This document shows, piece by piece, positions 1 through 10,705 of a stretch of 64,000 nucleotides of DNA (positions are counted from its first letter, which is position 1; every line of letters begins with the position of its first letter). The DNA is taken from positions 65,543 to 129,542 of the forward strand of contig BCHH01000012.1 in the NCBI GenBank assembly GCA_001599595.1, in the 5' to 3' direction. Made by a program: the position numbers and the translations under genes. The notes beneath the pieces were generated by a model that searched no databases, was not told where the DNA came from, and saw only the letters and a program-made list of their open reading frames with translations. The DNA comes from Beverwykella pulmonaria (Eukaryota > Ascomycota > Dothideomycetes > Pleosporales > Melanommataceae).

Positions 1-252
1 GTTGACGTTAATTCGGAGGATCGGTACGAGCGGACGCCACTGTTATGGGCGGCAAAGAACGGACGCGAAGTAGTAGTTAAGCTGCTGCTCGACACAGGCA
101 AGGTCGACGTGAACTCGAAGGATCAGGGTGGGCATTCACCACTGTCATGGGCAACACGAAATGGAAACGAGTTGATAGCCAAGCTCCTGCTACAGACAGG
201 CAAGGTTGATATTAGTTCGGAGGATCCTTACGGGCGGACGCCGCGAGATTAG
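1..252 (+). CDS. C-terminal end of an ankyrin-repeat protein (5' truncated by window edge)
   Basis: The frame is open from base 1 and stops at TAG (250-252), giving 83 residues. Two consecutive 34-residue units begin VDVNS, carry the ankyrin TPLLWAA / SPLSWAT helix-1 signature and end in KLLL.TGK; a third, incomplete unit ends at GRTPRD. Units this alike are typical of the C-terminal ankyrin arrays of large fungal NACHT/NB-ARC or Pfs-type proteins, where the repeats act as a recognition surface. That context is inferred, because nothing upstream is visible. The last unit is cut short inside its first helix, so the stop could be natural or a truncation. Confidence 0.75.
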   Translation, partial: VDVNSEDRYERTPLLWAAKNGREVVVKLLLDTGKVDVNSKDQGGHSPLSWATRNGNELIAKLLLQTGKVDISSEDPYGRTPRD

Positions 253-3200
253 GTTGTATTTAGCGGACACCAGTGTTTGTGTAGCTGATGCCGTCGCACG
301 TGGGCCGGTTTGAGTCACTGTATTAGAGCCATCCGTGATTATGCTGGAACTTTGTGAAAATCACGTTGTGGTAATATGGGTGACCAATTACCTTCTGCGC
401 TTGTTTTTGATTTCCGTTCGCACTTCTTGCTAGAATTCAACGCAATGGGGAAATTCAAATCTGATGACGTGGCGCCTTCTGCATTTTTCATTGTGCAGTG
501 TGAAGTTATTGGGCGTGGCGGTTCTCATATGAAAAAGTTCAGTTAGAAAATTGGTTGTTGTACGGAGTATGGAGAATGGGGTGTTGAAGCAGTCGGAAGG
601 TCAGAATTCCATTCACTATCTTGACATATTGGCGCGGCCAGCTTGTCACATGGATCTGTTGTTTCGAAATTTATGATTGGCCACAGAAACTATAATAAAA
701 GATAGAAAGGTCGAGTGCTAAGCTTAGACGAGAAACTTCGTTGAAGTTCTGGCGACGCGACTGGTGAATGGTTGGGCATTTGATTTTTGTATCAATGCGT
801 GTATCGTCCTAGATGTATATCATTCTAAGCGTGGTGAGAACAATTTGTAGAATTTCATAAGTTTATGTTTGTATTATTGCCTCAAATTTGAGACACCCAT
901 GGGTCGCATATTTCGTGAGTCCTCTATAAAAGGTATTACACATACTTACGAAGTGAATGCCTAAAGCGCCGTATCGGGTTGCGTCATGCAGCAGCCTTTT
1001 AATTCTGGTAGAACGCCAAGAGGATTCTAGTCTTTGGATACCTTCGCGCAATTCCATTGCTCTTTCTCATGCGAACTATGTTGCACGTCTACTTACGAAG
1101 TTGTTGTTGCTTATGGTCGTCTCTACCTCTATCACGATATTCTTGGAAGTGGTGGTTTACATATTTCTCGGCGCTATATCCCGGATGGCAGAAGTGGAAC
1201 TGTGCAAGTTAACTAAACTCCATACTCTACCCAGAAGCTCTAGTTGGAAGTTCGTAGAACAGGCTACCATTACTTTAATTCTACGGACCTTTGAATTTCG
1301 CCAGGTTAGTGTGGCCATCTTTATATAGTACGGTCGTAAGTTATAGCATCATAGTAGAGTGGAATGTCGTACGTACAGCCAGCAGAATTTGTGAGGTCAT
1401 ACTGTAAGTGAGGCTGTAATTGTACGTGTATGCCACCTGTACAATTGTCGAAGGTTTGATTTTGGATTAGTCCTATACTATAATTTATTAACACCCACCT
1501 TACTTGCCATTGTCATTGTCGTAATGGTTAAGTTTTACACTCTACGAGTCGCAATAAAGCTTCTTAGTTTAGGTCTTCTTCTGCTAGCAGCACGTTGCCG
1601 TATTACGTAGCTGCCTTGAAGTGCCTGGGTAAACAGCCTATGCCCACATCAACCAATTCATCCACGTCCACCTCCCAAGAGGGCATCCCATCATCTAGCG
1701 CATCTGCTGCTACTTCCCTATTGATACCTCTTTATTATATACTCGACGGAGACGCCTAATGCACTCTATTTCGGTGCTAGTTTTATTATCATGTTAAGGT
1801 AGGAGGATTATTATTAAAGTATAGAATCGAAGTTAGTGGTACAATAATGAAGGAGCGTCAGTGACAGAAAAACTTGCTTTAATATAAAGCCGTTACAAGT
1901 TACCACATTAATCCTAGTTATTATAGCTAGCACTACGAACCTATATAATAGGCTATATACGGCCTACATGGTGGTCTCCGTACGTACAAATAGAAGCTCG
2001 TTTATGAGTCCATAAGCCAGTATCCAAACTAGGTCACTCACCCGTACAGCAGATCGTCACGCCGTTTTACTTCTCGTCTACTCTATTTTCATATATAACA
2101 TTTTTTAATATATACACTAATTGACGGGCATATGACTATGAAATTTCGTATTGAGCCCAATTAGCAGATGGATCTTGTGGTATAGCCTAGATGCCGCTCT
2201 AATACGACGCCGCAGGCTATGTATGATAAACAGAAGAGGATCGGTCCTAGCTATGCTTGTTGGAATATATAGAACGTGGGAATCACGTGTTGATGTGTAG
2301 ATCACGTGTGGAGGTACCAATCACGTGTGGACACGTGGAGCACTAGCCATACTAGGCTAGTGCACGTGGCGGTGATGTGGATGGTATTCCCTCTGCTGCA
2401 CCGCTTCAAGATAGACAGACACAACGATTTACTACCCCTTTTGAGAACCCCTTGCTATTGCAATAGCCCTGTGAAACCAACAATGCTAATACGCTTTGAC
2501 CACACAAAACTAGTCCTAGAGCACGTTAGTATGACCAAGTTTAAAGCTTACATCAAGTGGCTAAGTCATTTCATATGAAACATGCGGAAGACTGCGAGAT
2601 GTAGCAGGCAAGCTGTTTGTGCCAGTCGATGTTCAACACACACACAGCCTCGTCAGTTAAGAAGCTCTGAGGTTAAAACATACTTAACAAATGACGCTCA
2701 TCTAGGAGTTCAAATTGGCGCAGCCAAATTTGTTCGGCTTATGTGATTAATCGACACAAACTATCCTAAAACGTTGCAGATAATTAAGAACGAAGCCAGT
2801 GCGTGTCACGGTTGCCGAGATCGGGCTGCCGAAGACTTTGCCTCCAGAGCGCCTAGGGGTACAGATGCATAGGAACTAGGCAGTGGTGGAGCACGTATGA
2901 CACGGGGCATACTGCATGCTTCCAAGTCCGAGGAGAATAATGGAGGTCTGTTATAAGGCTCTCTAGACTATAAAATCACTGCTAGTAGATACAATATGTT
3001 CGAATAACTTAAAGTTAGTCCTCTTGTCTTGCTTGTAGTGTAGTGTCTTTATCATTCTCCTCGCACATGTAAAAGGCAGACTCTTCTTGATCCGAGCTTA
3101 CATTTCGAAGACAGGCAGATAAGATCAAATTACCCTCTCTGTGATCACAATACCTCTACGTTTCGGCATAGCATTTATTTCAAGACTTCTGTAGCAGTCA

Positions 3201-3327
3201 TAGTCTTTTCATACTGTTCATCAATTAAACTGCTCGTTAAGTGCCCTTAAGGTCATATGCAAGTGTATATATATGTACAGGAAAAATATTGACTAAACCT
3301 AGCCATATATAGGAAGTCCCTATCGAG
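253..3327. other. Gene-poor, AT-rich stretch with relic character
   Basis: About 3 kb without a convincing gene. Open frames are short and mutually shadowing, with no recognisable domain or splice structure. It contains a cluster of CACGTG motifs next to a hairpin at 2284-2368, listed separately. The sequence is rich in TA-containing and stop-prone triplets, as in RIP-decayed fungal DNA. Confidence 0.5.
2284..2368. promoter_or_regulatory. Five CACGTG motifs around a 9-bp hairpin
   Basis: CACGTG occurs at 2284, 2303, 2322, 2332 and 2363, three times in the longer form ATCACGTGT. Between the last two lies a perfect 9-bp inverted repeat, GCACTAGCC (2340-2348) and GGCTAGTGC (2355-2363), around a 6-base loop. 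CACGTG is bound by bHLH factors of the Cbf1/Pho4 class. No gene start lies close by, so any role is inferred. Confidence 0.35.
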
Positions 3328-5013
3328 CTACTTGTTCAACCGCGCCATCCTCTCTGGATCCCTCCACCATTTACACGGCTCCATCCTAATCCCCGCCCCC
3401 TCGTCCTCCACCATTACACCGCCCCTGTCTGGACTCCCAACTACCAGCTCTTCTGTCCCCAATCCTGCATACATGGGCCAATCATGTGCACCTTCCAATG
3501 CAAATTTGTTCGGATCAGCATCTACAACAAAGCTCGCATAATAACTCGCATAAAGCGTCGATATCTCAGGATACTGCACATTTTGCAATCCATTGAAATA
3601 CGGCGCATCACTGGCGTGTGGGACCCCTTGGCCTGCTGGCGCATTGTTGGGCGTGTTGAAACGCGCTTTCCACACCCGTGCTAGAGAGGCGGTAATCAGG
3701 AAGGCGGTTTCTTGCACAGGGCATATATACGAGAAGTCTGCATATGCAGCACTGACACGCTGGTACTGAGGAGACACGGGGTTGGTGGGATCGGGTGTGA
3801 AGGGGCCACCCGAGGTCACTGGGTCGGGGTAGAGAGATTGCAGGTCGAGGAGATCGTCATCAGTGAGGCCAGGCGAGAGTTTCCTGAAGAAGGCTACGAA
3901 TTCGTCGTTGGTGGCTAGGTTTGTGGGTACGAAACTGTCGCCTTCATTCGTGCAGGATGTGGTCAGGATGGGTATGTCGAAGAAGGTGGTATTGAAACCA
4001 GATTCGGAGCCGCGTTTCTCGAAGAGTGGGCCTGGCGAGACGGGTTGAAAGGGCCAGGTGAGACCTGAGCCGGCGAAGATGTCGGACTGGGCTGTTCGGA
4101 TCTTGTCTACTTGCACACTGCGTAGACAGGCGAGGGCGCCGGCGTTGGGAGATTCGGGACAGCCAACCCTTTTCATGAAGTCACTGAATTGCTTTTGGTA
4201 GAGAGGGTACGTAGCCGCGGGAAAGGATCGCGCAGTTACCGAGCCAGAAGAAAGAATTGCGCGCGAAAAGAGCTTCTTCACCGGGAAGTCAGGTGAGTCG
4301 TAGTTGTGGAAAAGATGTGCACCGACGGAGTGGGCGCCTGCACTTTGGCCGCCAAAGGTGATGCGCTCTGGATCACCTCCAAAGTAGGAGACGTATTTCT
4401 GCATAAACTCGAGCAGCTGCCTCTGATCTCGCAATCCAAGATTCAACAGCCCTTCTTGCTCAAACAGCGCACTGGGCAAGCTGCCCAGGGCGGCTAGTCG
4501 GTACTGATATGTGACAACCATGAGGGGCTGGCTGCTCTTGCTTACAAAGGCGGCGCCGTCGAAACTCTTGCCGGAGCCGCCAGCGAAAGCCCCCCCGTGG
4601 GTGAAGATGAAAACTGGTAGCTTTTGCTTATACGGGATACCTGACGTTCTATACAAGTTGAAATTCAAACACGCTTCGGATTGAGCGTCGAGCGTGAGGG
4701 GCTGGATACACACAGGGCCGTAGTTGCTCGCATCTATTGTGCCGTTGACAGGCTCAGGCCATGTCACAGGAGCAAAGCGGCCAGGGCCGATGGGCTGCGT
4801 GGAGTAGTTGACCCCCAGCCAGGCGTCGACGGGCTGTTGGAGCGCGATATTGGAGTTGAGTGTCGCCAAGACGTGCGTGCCCTGGAAGGTTCCATAGTCG
4901 GGAAGCGTGACGATGATGGGCGCCGGGCCTGTCGAATACGGAATGCCACGTCCGAAGGAAAAATATTTACCGGCATGTATGTAGACTAGGAGCAGCACAA
5001 TCGAGGAAAACAT
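3328..5013 (-). CDS. Type-B carboxylesterase/lipase, alpha/beta-hydrolase fold
   Basis: A single open frame with the carboxylesterase type-B triad. Numbered from the proposed ATG, the oxyanion loop HGGAF is at about 139-143, the nucleophile is Ser224 in GGQSAG, the acid is Glu357 in SCTNEGDSF, and the His is 466 in GVPHASDAPYF. Such enzymes hydrolyse carboxylic esters and are usually secreted or membrane-bound. The chosen start (A at -3) opens with a hydrophobic stretch, MFSSIVLLLVYI, that would serve as a signal anchor. The frame stays open upstream to 5238; a second ATG at 5109 would add 32 basic residues, making a type-II anchored form. The length of 561 aa fits the family. There are no introns. 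The natural substrate cannot be told. Confidence 0.85.
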   Translation of the reverse strand: MFSSIVLLLVYIHAGKYFSFGRGIPYSTGPAPIIVTLPDYGTFQGTHVLATLNSNIALQQPVDAWLGVNYSTQPIGPGRFAPVTWPEPVNGTIDASNYGPVCIQPLTLDAQSEACLNFNLYRTSGIPYKQKLPVFIFTHGGAFAGGSGKSFDGAAFVSKSSQPLMVVTYQYRLAALGSLPSALFEQEGLLNLGLRDQRQLLEFMQKYVSYFGGDPERITFGGQSAGAHSVGAHLFHNYDSPDFPVKKLFSRAILSSGSVTARSFPAATYPLYQKQFSDFMKRVGCPESPNAGALACLRSVQVDKIRTAQSDIFAGSGLTWPFQPVSPGPLFEKRGSESGFNTTFFDIPILTTSCTNEGDSFVPTNLATNDEFVAFFRKLSPGLTDDDLLDLQSLYPDPVTSGGPFTPDPTNPVSPQYQRVSAAYADFSYICPVQETAFLITASLARVWKARFNTPNNAPAGQGVPHASDAPYFNGLQNVQYPEISTLYASYYASFVVDADPNKFALEGAHDWPMYAGLGTEELVVGSPDRGGVMVEDEGAGIRMEPCKWWRDPERMARLNK

Positions 5014-5506
5014 GATAGTCGCGAAGGTTCTGCTGCGGAGTCGCGAAAGCAAGGAGAGCGCAAAGTGCGCGCTCTTCGACGAGCCGCCCCATCTTAAGGG
5101 GTGTCGCATGCCTTGGACGGCCAGGCACGGCGGACTCTGAGATGAAATCAGATGCCCGGACGGTGCGCAGGCGAGCAGGCGAGCGTTGGCGATAGACGTT
5201 GTGGGTGCAAGGCTGCGTCGAGAGAATGCCTCCAGCACTTAGTCACCTCAGCCAATCCGACACCTTAGCGCCGAGGCTTGGGATCGCACTGGGGTAGCAC
5301 TGGTCCGTGCACGGGTCAGAAATGCATCGCGCGTGGTGGTTTGCATATAACGCATATGTATTTGGGGGTGACAAGAAGTTTCATCTGCTGCGATGTCTAT
5401 GAACATGTGCTATCTGAGCGGCTTTAACGCTGGACCATGTAGTATGAGGTAGCCTACGGATCCCCGCACGCGTCTCCCATGACTTGCACGAATGCCCCTC
5501 AACGCT
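5014..5506. other. Intergenic, carboxylesterase upstream region
   Basis: Lies between the esterase start and the stop of the HAD gene, both on the minus strand. It may hold the esterase promoter and, if the longer start is used, its first codons. No other gene seen. Confidence 0.5.
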
Positions 5507-6244
5507 TTAGGTTCCAGTCATTCCCGAGATCAGCTCCTTATCGACCGCATCCGCCATATCGGCCAGCGTGTCGAACTTCCAGTCATACACCGGGTCGTCT
5601 CTGTTTCCCATGATAGCCCCTGGCCGGTAGATCCAGCTCGACTTCAGTCCAAACTGCTTGATCGGGTGGTGATCGTGGAACTGGCTCTGCGCCGTCTGCA
5701 GAACCTCGCTCTTCTCGATGCCAAATCGCTCCTTCACTTGCTTGAACATGTACTCGAAGTTTCGCGGGTCGGGCTTGTACGAGCCAATGTCCTCAGCAGT
5801 GAAGACGGCATCGAACTGGAAGCCCTCGAGGGGCCCGGCGTTGGATGCCGCGAACGAAGTGTTGTCCACGTTGGACAACACGACCAGCTTGAAGTGTTTG
5901 CTCAATCTCTTGAGAGCTGCCACCGAGTCTGGGAACGCTGGCCAGCTGCCGACGCTGTTTCCAAACGCCTCGCTTTCTTCCGGCGCCGGCTTCTCGAGCC
6001 CTAGTTTCTCACACAATTTGGGGTGGGTTACGGTGAGGAGTTCCGAGTACTTGGTGCTCGGACTTTCTTTCTGCGTCGAGCTCTCGACTTCGTAATACTT
6101 TTGCAAGATAAATTTGCTGTCCATGTTTGATTTGCCGTTCTTTTCAAGGACAGGTTGCAGGGCCGCGACGGAACCGCGTTCCCAGTCAATGAGTGTGCCA
6201 TAGACGTCAAATGAGAGCAGTTTGTAGTCAGTGAGTTTAGACAT
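5507..6244 (-). CDS. HAD-superfamily haloacid-dehalogenase-like hydrolase (type II)
   Basis: A 245-residue protein of typical length for L-2-haloacid dehalogenase-type (HAD type II) proteins. Motif I is FDVYGTLIDWE with the nucleophile Asp13. Motif II is VVLSNVDN. The conserved Lys/Asp region appears as IGSYKPDPRNFEYM, followed by an SQFHDH segment where bacterial enzymes have the loop before the last motif. Family members displace halide or act on small phosphorylated or organic acids; the substrate here is unknown. The frame is open further upstream but only from a TTG; the ATG at 6244 begins MSKLTDYKLLSFD, as expected. It is intronless and lies on the same strand as the esterase, with no evidence of co-regulation. 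Confidence 0.85.
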   Translation of the reverse strand: MSKLTDYKLLSFDVYGTLIDWERGSVAALQPVLEKNGKSNMDSKFILQKYYEVESSTQKESPSTKYSELLTVTHPKLCEKLGLEKPAPEESEAFGNSVGSWPAFPDSVAALKRLSKHFKLVVLSNVDNTSFAASNAGPLEGFQFDAVFTAEDIGSYKPDPRNFEYMFKQVKERFGIEKSEVLQTAQSQFHDHHPIKQFGLKSSWIYRPGAIMGNRDDPVYDWKFDTLADMADAVDKELISGMTGT

Positions 6245-8315
6245 GGTGGGAGCGAAAGGAAGCAACGTTGGGTAAGGCGGGGAGAAAGAGAGTTGGCTTG
6301 GGGTAGTTCTTGTACCTTCAACCAGCTGCTATCGCCCCGCCTCGGGCTGATGACATAGCGGGGAGATGCTTCACGCCCTTCACGCTGGAGCGAGAATTTG
6401 AGGACGATGGTGACAAGTGGGAGGTCAGATTGTGTAGATTGGGAAAGGGCGTTCACAATGGAATGGCACGAGAACTGGAAGGGGAAAAGTGGGCGCGTAT
6501 GCGCCCTTCGGGGTACATGACGGGCAGCGATAACCAGGGCTAGAAAATTCGATCGCCGTGCGTGGCAACGAGGACCGACCACTGACAGCTTATAAGCCGT
6601 CCGAACATGATCAACTAACTACATCAGGACAAGCCGAAATCGTTACACTGTCTGTTAATGGAAACTAGTCTACAATACTATAAGCAATCAGAAGCCTGAA
6701 TTCTTGATTCCGAATTCTGATTTACTGAGACATTTGAACATGATTTTTTTTAGATAAATAGTATGCATTCGGTGAATTCGTAGGAGATGTTTCACCTAAA
6801 GCTGCAACCTCGAAAATGTCGTCATGTGGAACGTGGCTATTAAGGCGGCGGATAGAGGCAACCCGACCAAACTCAAGATTGCCAAAGCCATGTTTCTGCC
6901 TTAGCAATTGGCCAATTCGTTGTTAAAAGTTTTTATATTAATGTATAGTAAAATTGTAGATCTTAATAATGTGACTAAAGTAGTGTGCTTGTCACAGAGT
7001 GACACTGTCAAGGGTACTATATTCTATAATACCCTCCGAACAACGAGCTTAACAAGTAACCAACCCGACCTTGTGTCACGGAGTGACACTGTTGAGGGTA
7101 CCGTATTCTACAATACAGACCCTTCGGACGACGAGCTCGGCAACTAACCGACCTAGCCTGGAATGTACAACCGAGCCCTATTCAGGCTCAGCCTACGCAC
7201 GAACCATACCGAGTACCTTCGATGTTGATCCGTTCCCTGATCAGCTATTATGGCCACCAATGATCCAGAAGTCTGTACTCATAGCTCCGTGCGAGCACAA
7301 TCAGCGTGGAATTATCTATTCATGTTGAACCAAAAGTTTGGCCAGACGTTGGAGTGAGGAACACCAACTAGGCCGACACATTTGCTAAATGGTGGCCTAT
7401 TGGGGTTGGCGGGCGTGGAAAATGGCGAACGTGGAAAATGGTATGTCAAACACTGCAATCTGTCTCGAAAATTTGTGTGTATCTCAGAGACATGATCTTA
7501 GGTTAGAAGTATGCTTGCATCATTTTTTATGATGTTTGATATTTCAAGCCCTAAGGAGCGGCTCTGAGACATGCTGTCGGAGCAATTAGGCACAAGTAAA
7601 GCTCAAGCTGATGCTGTGATATCCGCTATGGTAATAGACGTTGGAGACTACTAGGGGCCTGTTGGTGGTCGAGGTTGGCTGTGAGGTTGCTCGCGTCCGG
7701 AGCGCGACTCTCACCTGACGTGAAGCCACCTTCTCTAATATGGTGACACTAATCCCAAACAGGCTTTGGATGTTCAGTGTTATGATTTTTGGGACTGTTG
7801 TTATAACATTCAACCTACACACTCCCCCACAAGATCTTCAACGGTGTTCGCAACTGCCGAATAGTGAGACATGAATTCTTTCATGGCCGCGTAACCTCGT
7901 AGCTCGATCAAGGCGAGATATACATCTCTTCAGAAAATTTTATCGCGGATGCTCTTATAGTCACCAGATCTAACCTTACGCAGCGCCACACTACCAGGTC
8001 ACTTAAAACAAAATCAATCGAGTGGATAAGAAAAGGGCGTGCGGGACAGGCCCTATTAATTTAAAGCTAATATACCATTGCCAGATATCGATAACTCTAT
8101 CCGGAAGCCCGGCAATACACTCAAAATTGATATTTTCACTCATTGCGGACGGGAGGAGAAATCCGATAAGGTAGATAGAGCCCAAAAACTTATCCAGGTT
8201 GAAACGGAAATACCCGATCATTAACCTGGTTATGAGAATGGGAGTCCCTCTCTTTGAGGTGTCGCCTTCACAACCTCAACATTGAGACAGCTCCGTCATT
8301 ACTCCAGTCAAAAAG
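6245..8315. other. Repeat-relic region without a gene
   Basis: About 2 kb. It contains the tandem duplication at 6990-7153 (listed separately) and, around 7640-7830, GC-rich repeat-like text running into TGTTATAACA, suggestive of an old retroelement terminus but not provable here. Open frames are short. The last 100 bases should hold the promoter of the small secreted protein that follows. Confidence 0.4.
6990..7153. repeat. Two tandem ~80-bp copies differing mostly by transitions
   Basis: Copy 1 (6990-7070) and copy 2 (7074-7153) both begin with the near-palindrome TGTCAC-(A/G)GA-GTGACA and run in parallel through a GGGTAC..TATTCTA segment, an ACGAGCT segment and a final AACC.ACC. Most differences are C/T or G/A changes plus a few small gaps, which is the pattern left by RIP. 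It could be the end of a degraded retroelement or a local duplication. Confidence 0.55.
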
Positions 8316-8816
8316 ATGCTTTTCCAATCGAAATTCGGCCTGGCGCTCATCCCCGTCTATGGATTAGCAGCAGCAGCCCCAATCGACGCCATACCTATGG
8401 GCTCAAAACACAACCTCTACCTGACAACCTGCACGCGTCGCGCGGGCCTCGGAGATTGTCCAGGGTTTGGACCTTGCTCCCAGCCTACGTACAGTTCAGT
8501 TGCCTACTTCGCAAACGGTCCTATTACTTCATCCGGCCTTATCACACCCACCTCGATGCCAACGGTCAGCACACCTTCGCAGCCATGGGAAGGTGTAACT
8601 CGCAGTGCAAAACTGAGCCCTGCTAGCACTATCACTGTAACTATTGATGCAGCGGCAAAGACTATAGCAAAAGGAGAAATTGCTGGCAGTGCGAAGTTGG
8701 ATACAGAAGATTTTATTTGTTTCAAGGATGGGGCCACAGCGTTCGAGGTTCGTGATGCAGCGGGTGGACAGTACTCATGCGTAACGGACTACTGGTGTCC
8801 TTCTATTACGGCATAG
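8316..8816 (+). CDS. Small secreted cysteine-containing protein, unknown function
   Basis: A 166-residue intronless frame starting at ATG. The N-terminus MLFQSKFGLALIPVYGLAAA is a plausible signal peptide, with cleavage near AAAAP (about residue 21). Six cysteines (39, 48, 54, 135, 155, 161) suggest three disulfides, one set near the N-terminus and the other near the C-terminus, joined by a Ser/Thr/Pro-rich middle. No catalytic motif is visible. Small secreted disulfide-rich proteins of this size are often host- or competitor-facing in plant-associated fungi; that role is inference only. I do not recognise the family. It sits in repeat-rich DNA, as many such genes do. Confidence 0.65.
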   Translation: MLFQSKFGLALIPVYGLAAAAPIDAIPMGSKHNLYLTTCTRRAGLGDCPGFGPCSQPTYSSVAYFANGPITSSGLITPTSMPTVSTPSQPWEGVTRSAKLSPASTITVTIDAAAKTIAKGEIAGSAKLDTEDFICFKDGATAFEVRDAAGGQYSCVTDYWCPSITA

Positions 8817-9637
8817 AAAGGCGGAAAAGAAGCATGGAGGTTTTTGAAACTGCATGATGAACTGTTGTGGGTAGAAAGAGTATTGTTCTTGGGTTGGAGT
8901 GACTCTGAACGACTGAGGCTTTGCCAACAAAGCGAGATAGGTACGAAGGAATGAGTAGGGAATCATAAATAAGTCTTGATTCAGGTATTGGAATGCAATT
9001 TCAAATAGAAATTCACTGCTCTCCATCTGTAAACTGGATGTTTGCGATTTGATCAACCCTGCATACGTACTGATGACAGGTCGATCGAATATCTCTGTGA
9101 ACATTTAGCGGGAAAGGTTTCTCACATCCTTCATGTTAAATTTATGTATGCAAAATCACTACAAGATTGTGCACAAGCTTCATATTTAACTCGTCCATTC
9201 TGTCTTTGGTGTATCCCTTCTTGAAAGAGAGCTGACACAAGAAGGCTTGTCACTAACTATAATTACTTCTGAGAAGTAATGTTGGCTTTTATTTTATTAA
9301 CTCCACCTGCATCGATAATAAAGATTCTTAAAAGCAAGTAAACGACCCGGATATTCGGAATTTCGCGTCTTTGGCGGTGCGGCGCAGAAATAGCAGAAGG
9401 GCCCTCGCTACTCGCTCACAATCTGGAAAATAAGAGAACACGTTGTTATAGAGAAATCTCATTTTAAAAGAGCTCTCTTTCGAGATGAATGTACAGAAAA
9501 GCCAAACTATAATACAAGTTTAAAGAAAAGTTCAAAACCAAAACAGTACCAGCAAGCACACACTCCCACCGTTCCTACTTCGCCCCCGTCCTCTTCACTC
9601 GATAACTGGCTCGAAATGACAGTTCGACTTCGAACAA
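8817..9637. other. Intergenic, no gene seen
   Basis: AT-rich convergent spacer between two secreted-protein genes. The only frames are short and antisense, and no RNA gene or repeat was recognised. It should contain both 3' ends. Confidence 0.5.
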
Positions 9638-10705
9638 TCAAGCAGCAGCAGACGGCTTCCAGCTATTTTCAGCACAAAATCCCGAGTTGCAAATCATGCC
9701 AGCATCGCACTGACCGTTATCAGTGCATGATTTCCCAACCCCGGTTGGTGTAGCAGGAGAGCCAGTCGGGCTTGGAGCGGGCGTAGGCTTGTTCGGGTTG
9801 TCAGTAACAGGGGCACCATCCAAACCAGCACTTTCCTCGCAGTCTTCATCTTTATAGTGCCAACCAAGCGTCGGGTCGGTGACATCGGGCTCCGCCTGGC
9901 GAGTGAACGAAGGCTTCTGATACTTGCCGCAAAGCTTCTTTCCCGACACACAGTTTGTCTTGACAAAGACGGACTCGCCAAGCGCGTTACCATCGCTGTC
10001 GACCACAGGCTTGTAGTTGTACACCTTCTCAGTTATCCCATCGCCGACGCACTTCTCCGCGTAGGATCCAGAGCCCATGTACCCCGGTATCCAAGTCTTC
10101 TTGACTTCCTGCTGGGTCAGCGTGCCATATGACGCCCAGTAAAAAGGAAGGAAGGTCCAGTAGCCGCAGAAACCTTCGGAAGCGGTCTGTGCAAGGGCCT
10201 TGGACTTCGCGGTTGCGACCGAGTTCTGATAACTAAAGCCAATGTTAAGGGCTTCAGCAGCATCCTTGATGCCTTTGATGCCGAAGTTGACAGTGTAGGA
10301 ATTGGTCACGGTGATGGTGTCGGTCAGAGTGATCGCGCACTTGCTGTCGGCGTGGCAGGGAGAGAGATCGTATTTGATCTCCTTGCCGTAGAACCAGCCA
10401 GTCGACTCTTGGCAGTAGGCAGCGCAGTTGGTTTTAATTTCTCCGCCTCCGCAACTGCCGTCAGAGCCTTTCGAGAATTTATCGGGGACTGGGCATTTGT
10501 CTGTCCACTAGAGTTGGTGGGTTAGAGAATGGGAGGGGAGTTTGAGGAAGAAACTTGCCTCGTCGTCGGCGCCGCCGAAGAGAAAACTAGTAGTGGAGTC
10601 TTTCAAGGGGCAGGGTTGGCCGTCGTCTCGCTTTACAGGGTGAAGAACAAGCGCCTCGCCAAGGAGAGCAGCTGCCAGCAGGGAGAGAACATATTGAGAA
10701 TGCAT
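9638..10705 (-). CDS. Secreted cysteine-rich protein with Pro/Thr linker and C-terminal cysteine module; GC-AG intron
   Basis: Two exons: 10559-10705 and 9638-10507. They are joined by a 51-nt intron whose donor is GC (AG|GCAAGT) and whose acceptor is CTAG. The join is phase 0 and gives 338 residues. The signal peptide is MHSQYVLSLLAAALLGEA, followed by a Lys-Arg (KR|DD) site that may be a propeptide cut. The mature region has paired cysteines, a Thr/Ser-rich beta-prone stretch (CAITLTDTITVTNSYTVNF) and an aromatic segment (CGYWTFLPFYWASYG). A Pro/Thr/Ser linker then leads to a short terminal module with the spacing C-x5-C-x5-C-x5-C (CTDNGQCDAGMICNSGFC). I do not recognise the family. A cell-wall or extracellular binding role is possible but not shown. 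Confidence 0.75.

Noticed and set aside
957..1328. 123-codon plus-strand frame
   Set aside because: Begins in relic DNA, overlaps another frame, and has hydrophobic but irregular content.
6028..6582. 184-codon minus-strand frame overlapping the HAD gene
   Set aside because: A shifted-frame shadow without domain; the HAD gene has a good ATG and full motifs of its own.
7638..7815. LTR-like stretch ending near TGTTATAACA
   Set aside because: No second copy, primer-binding site or target duplication could be found in the window.
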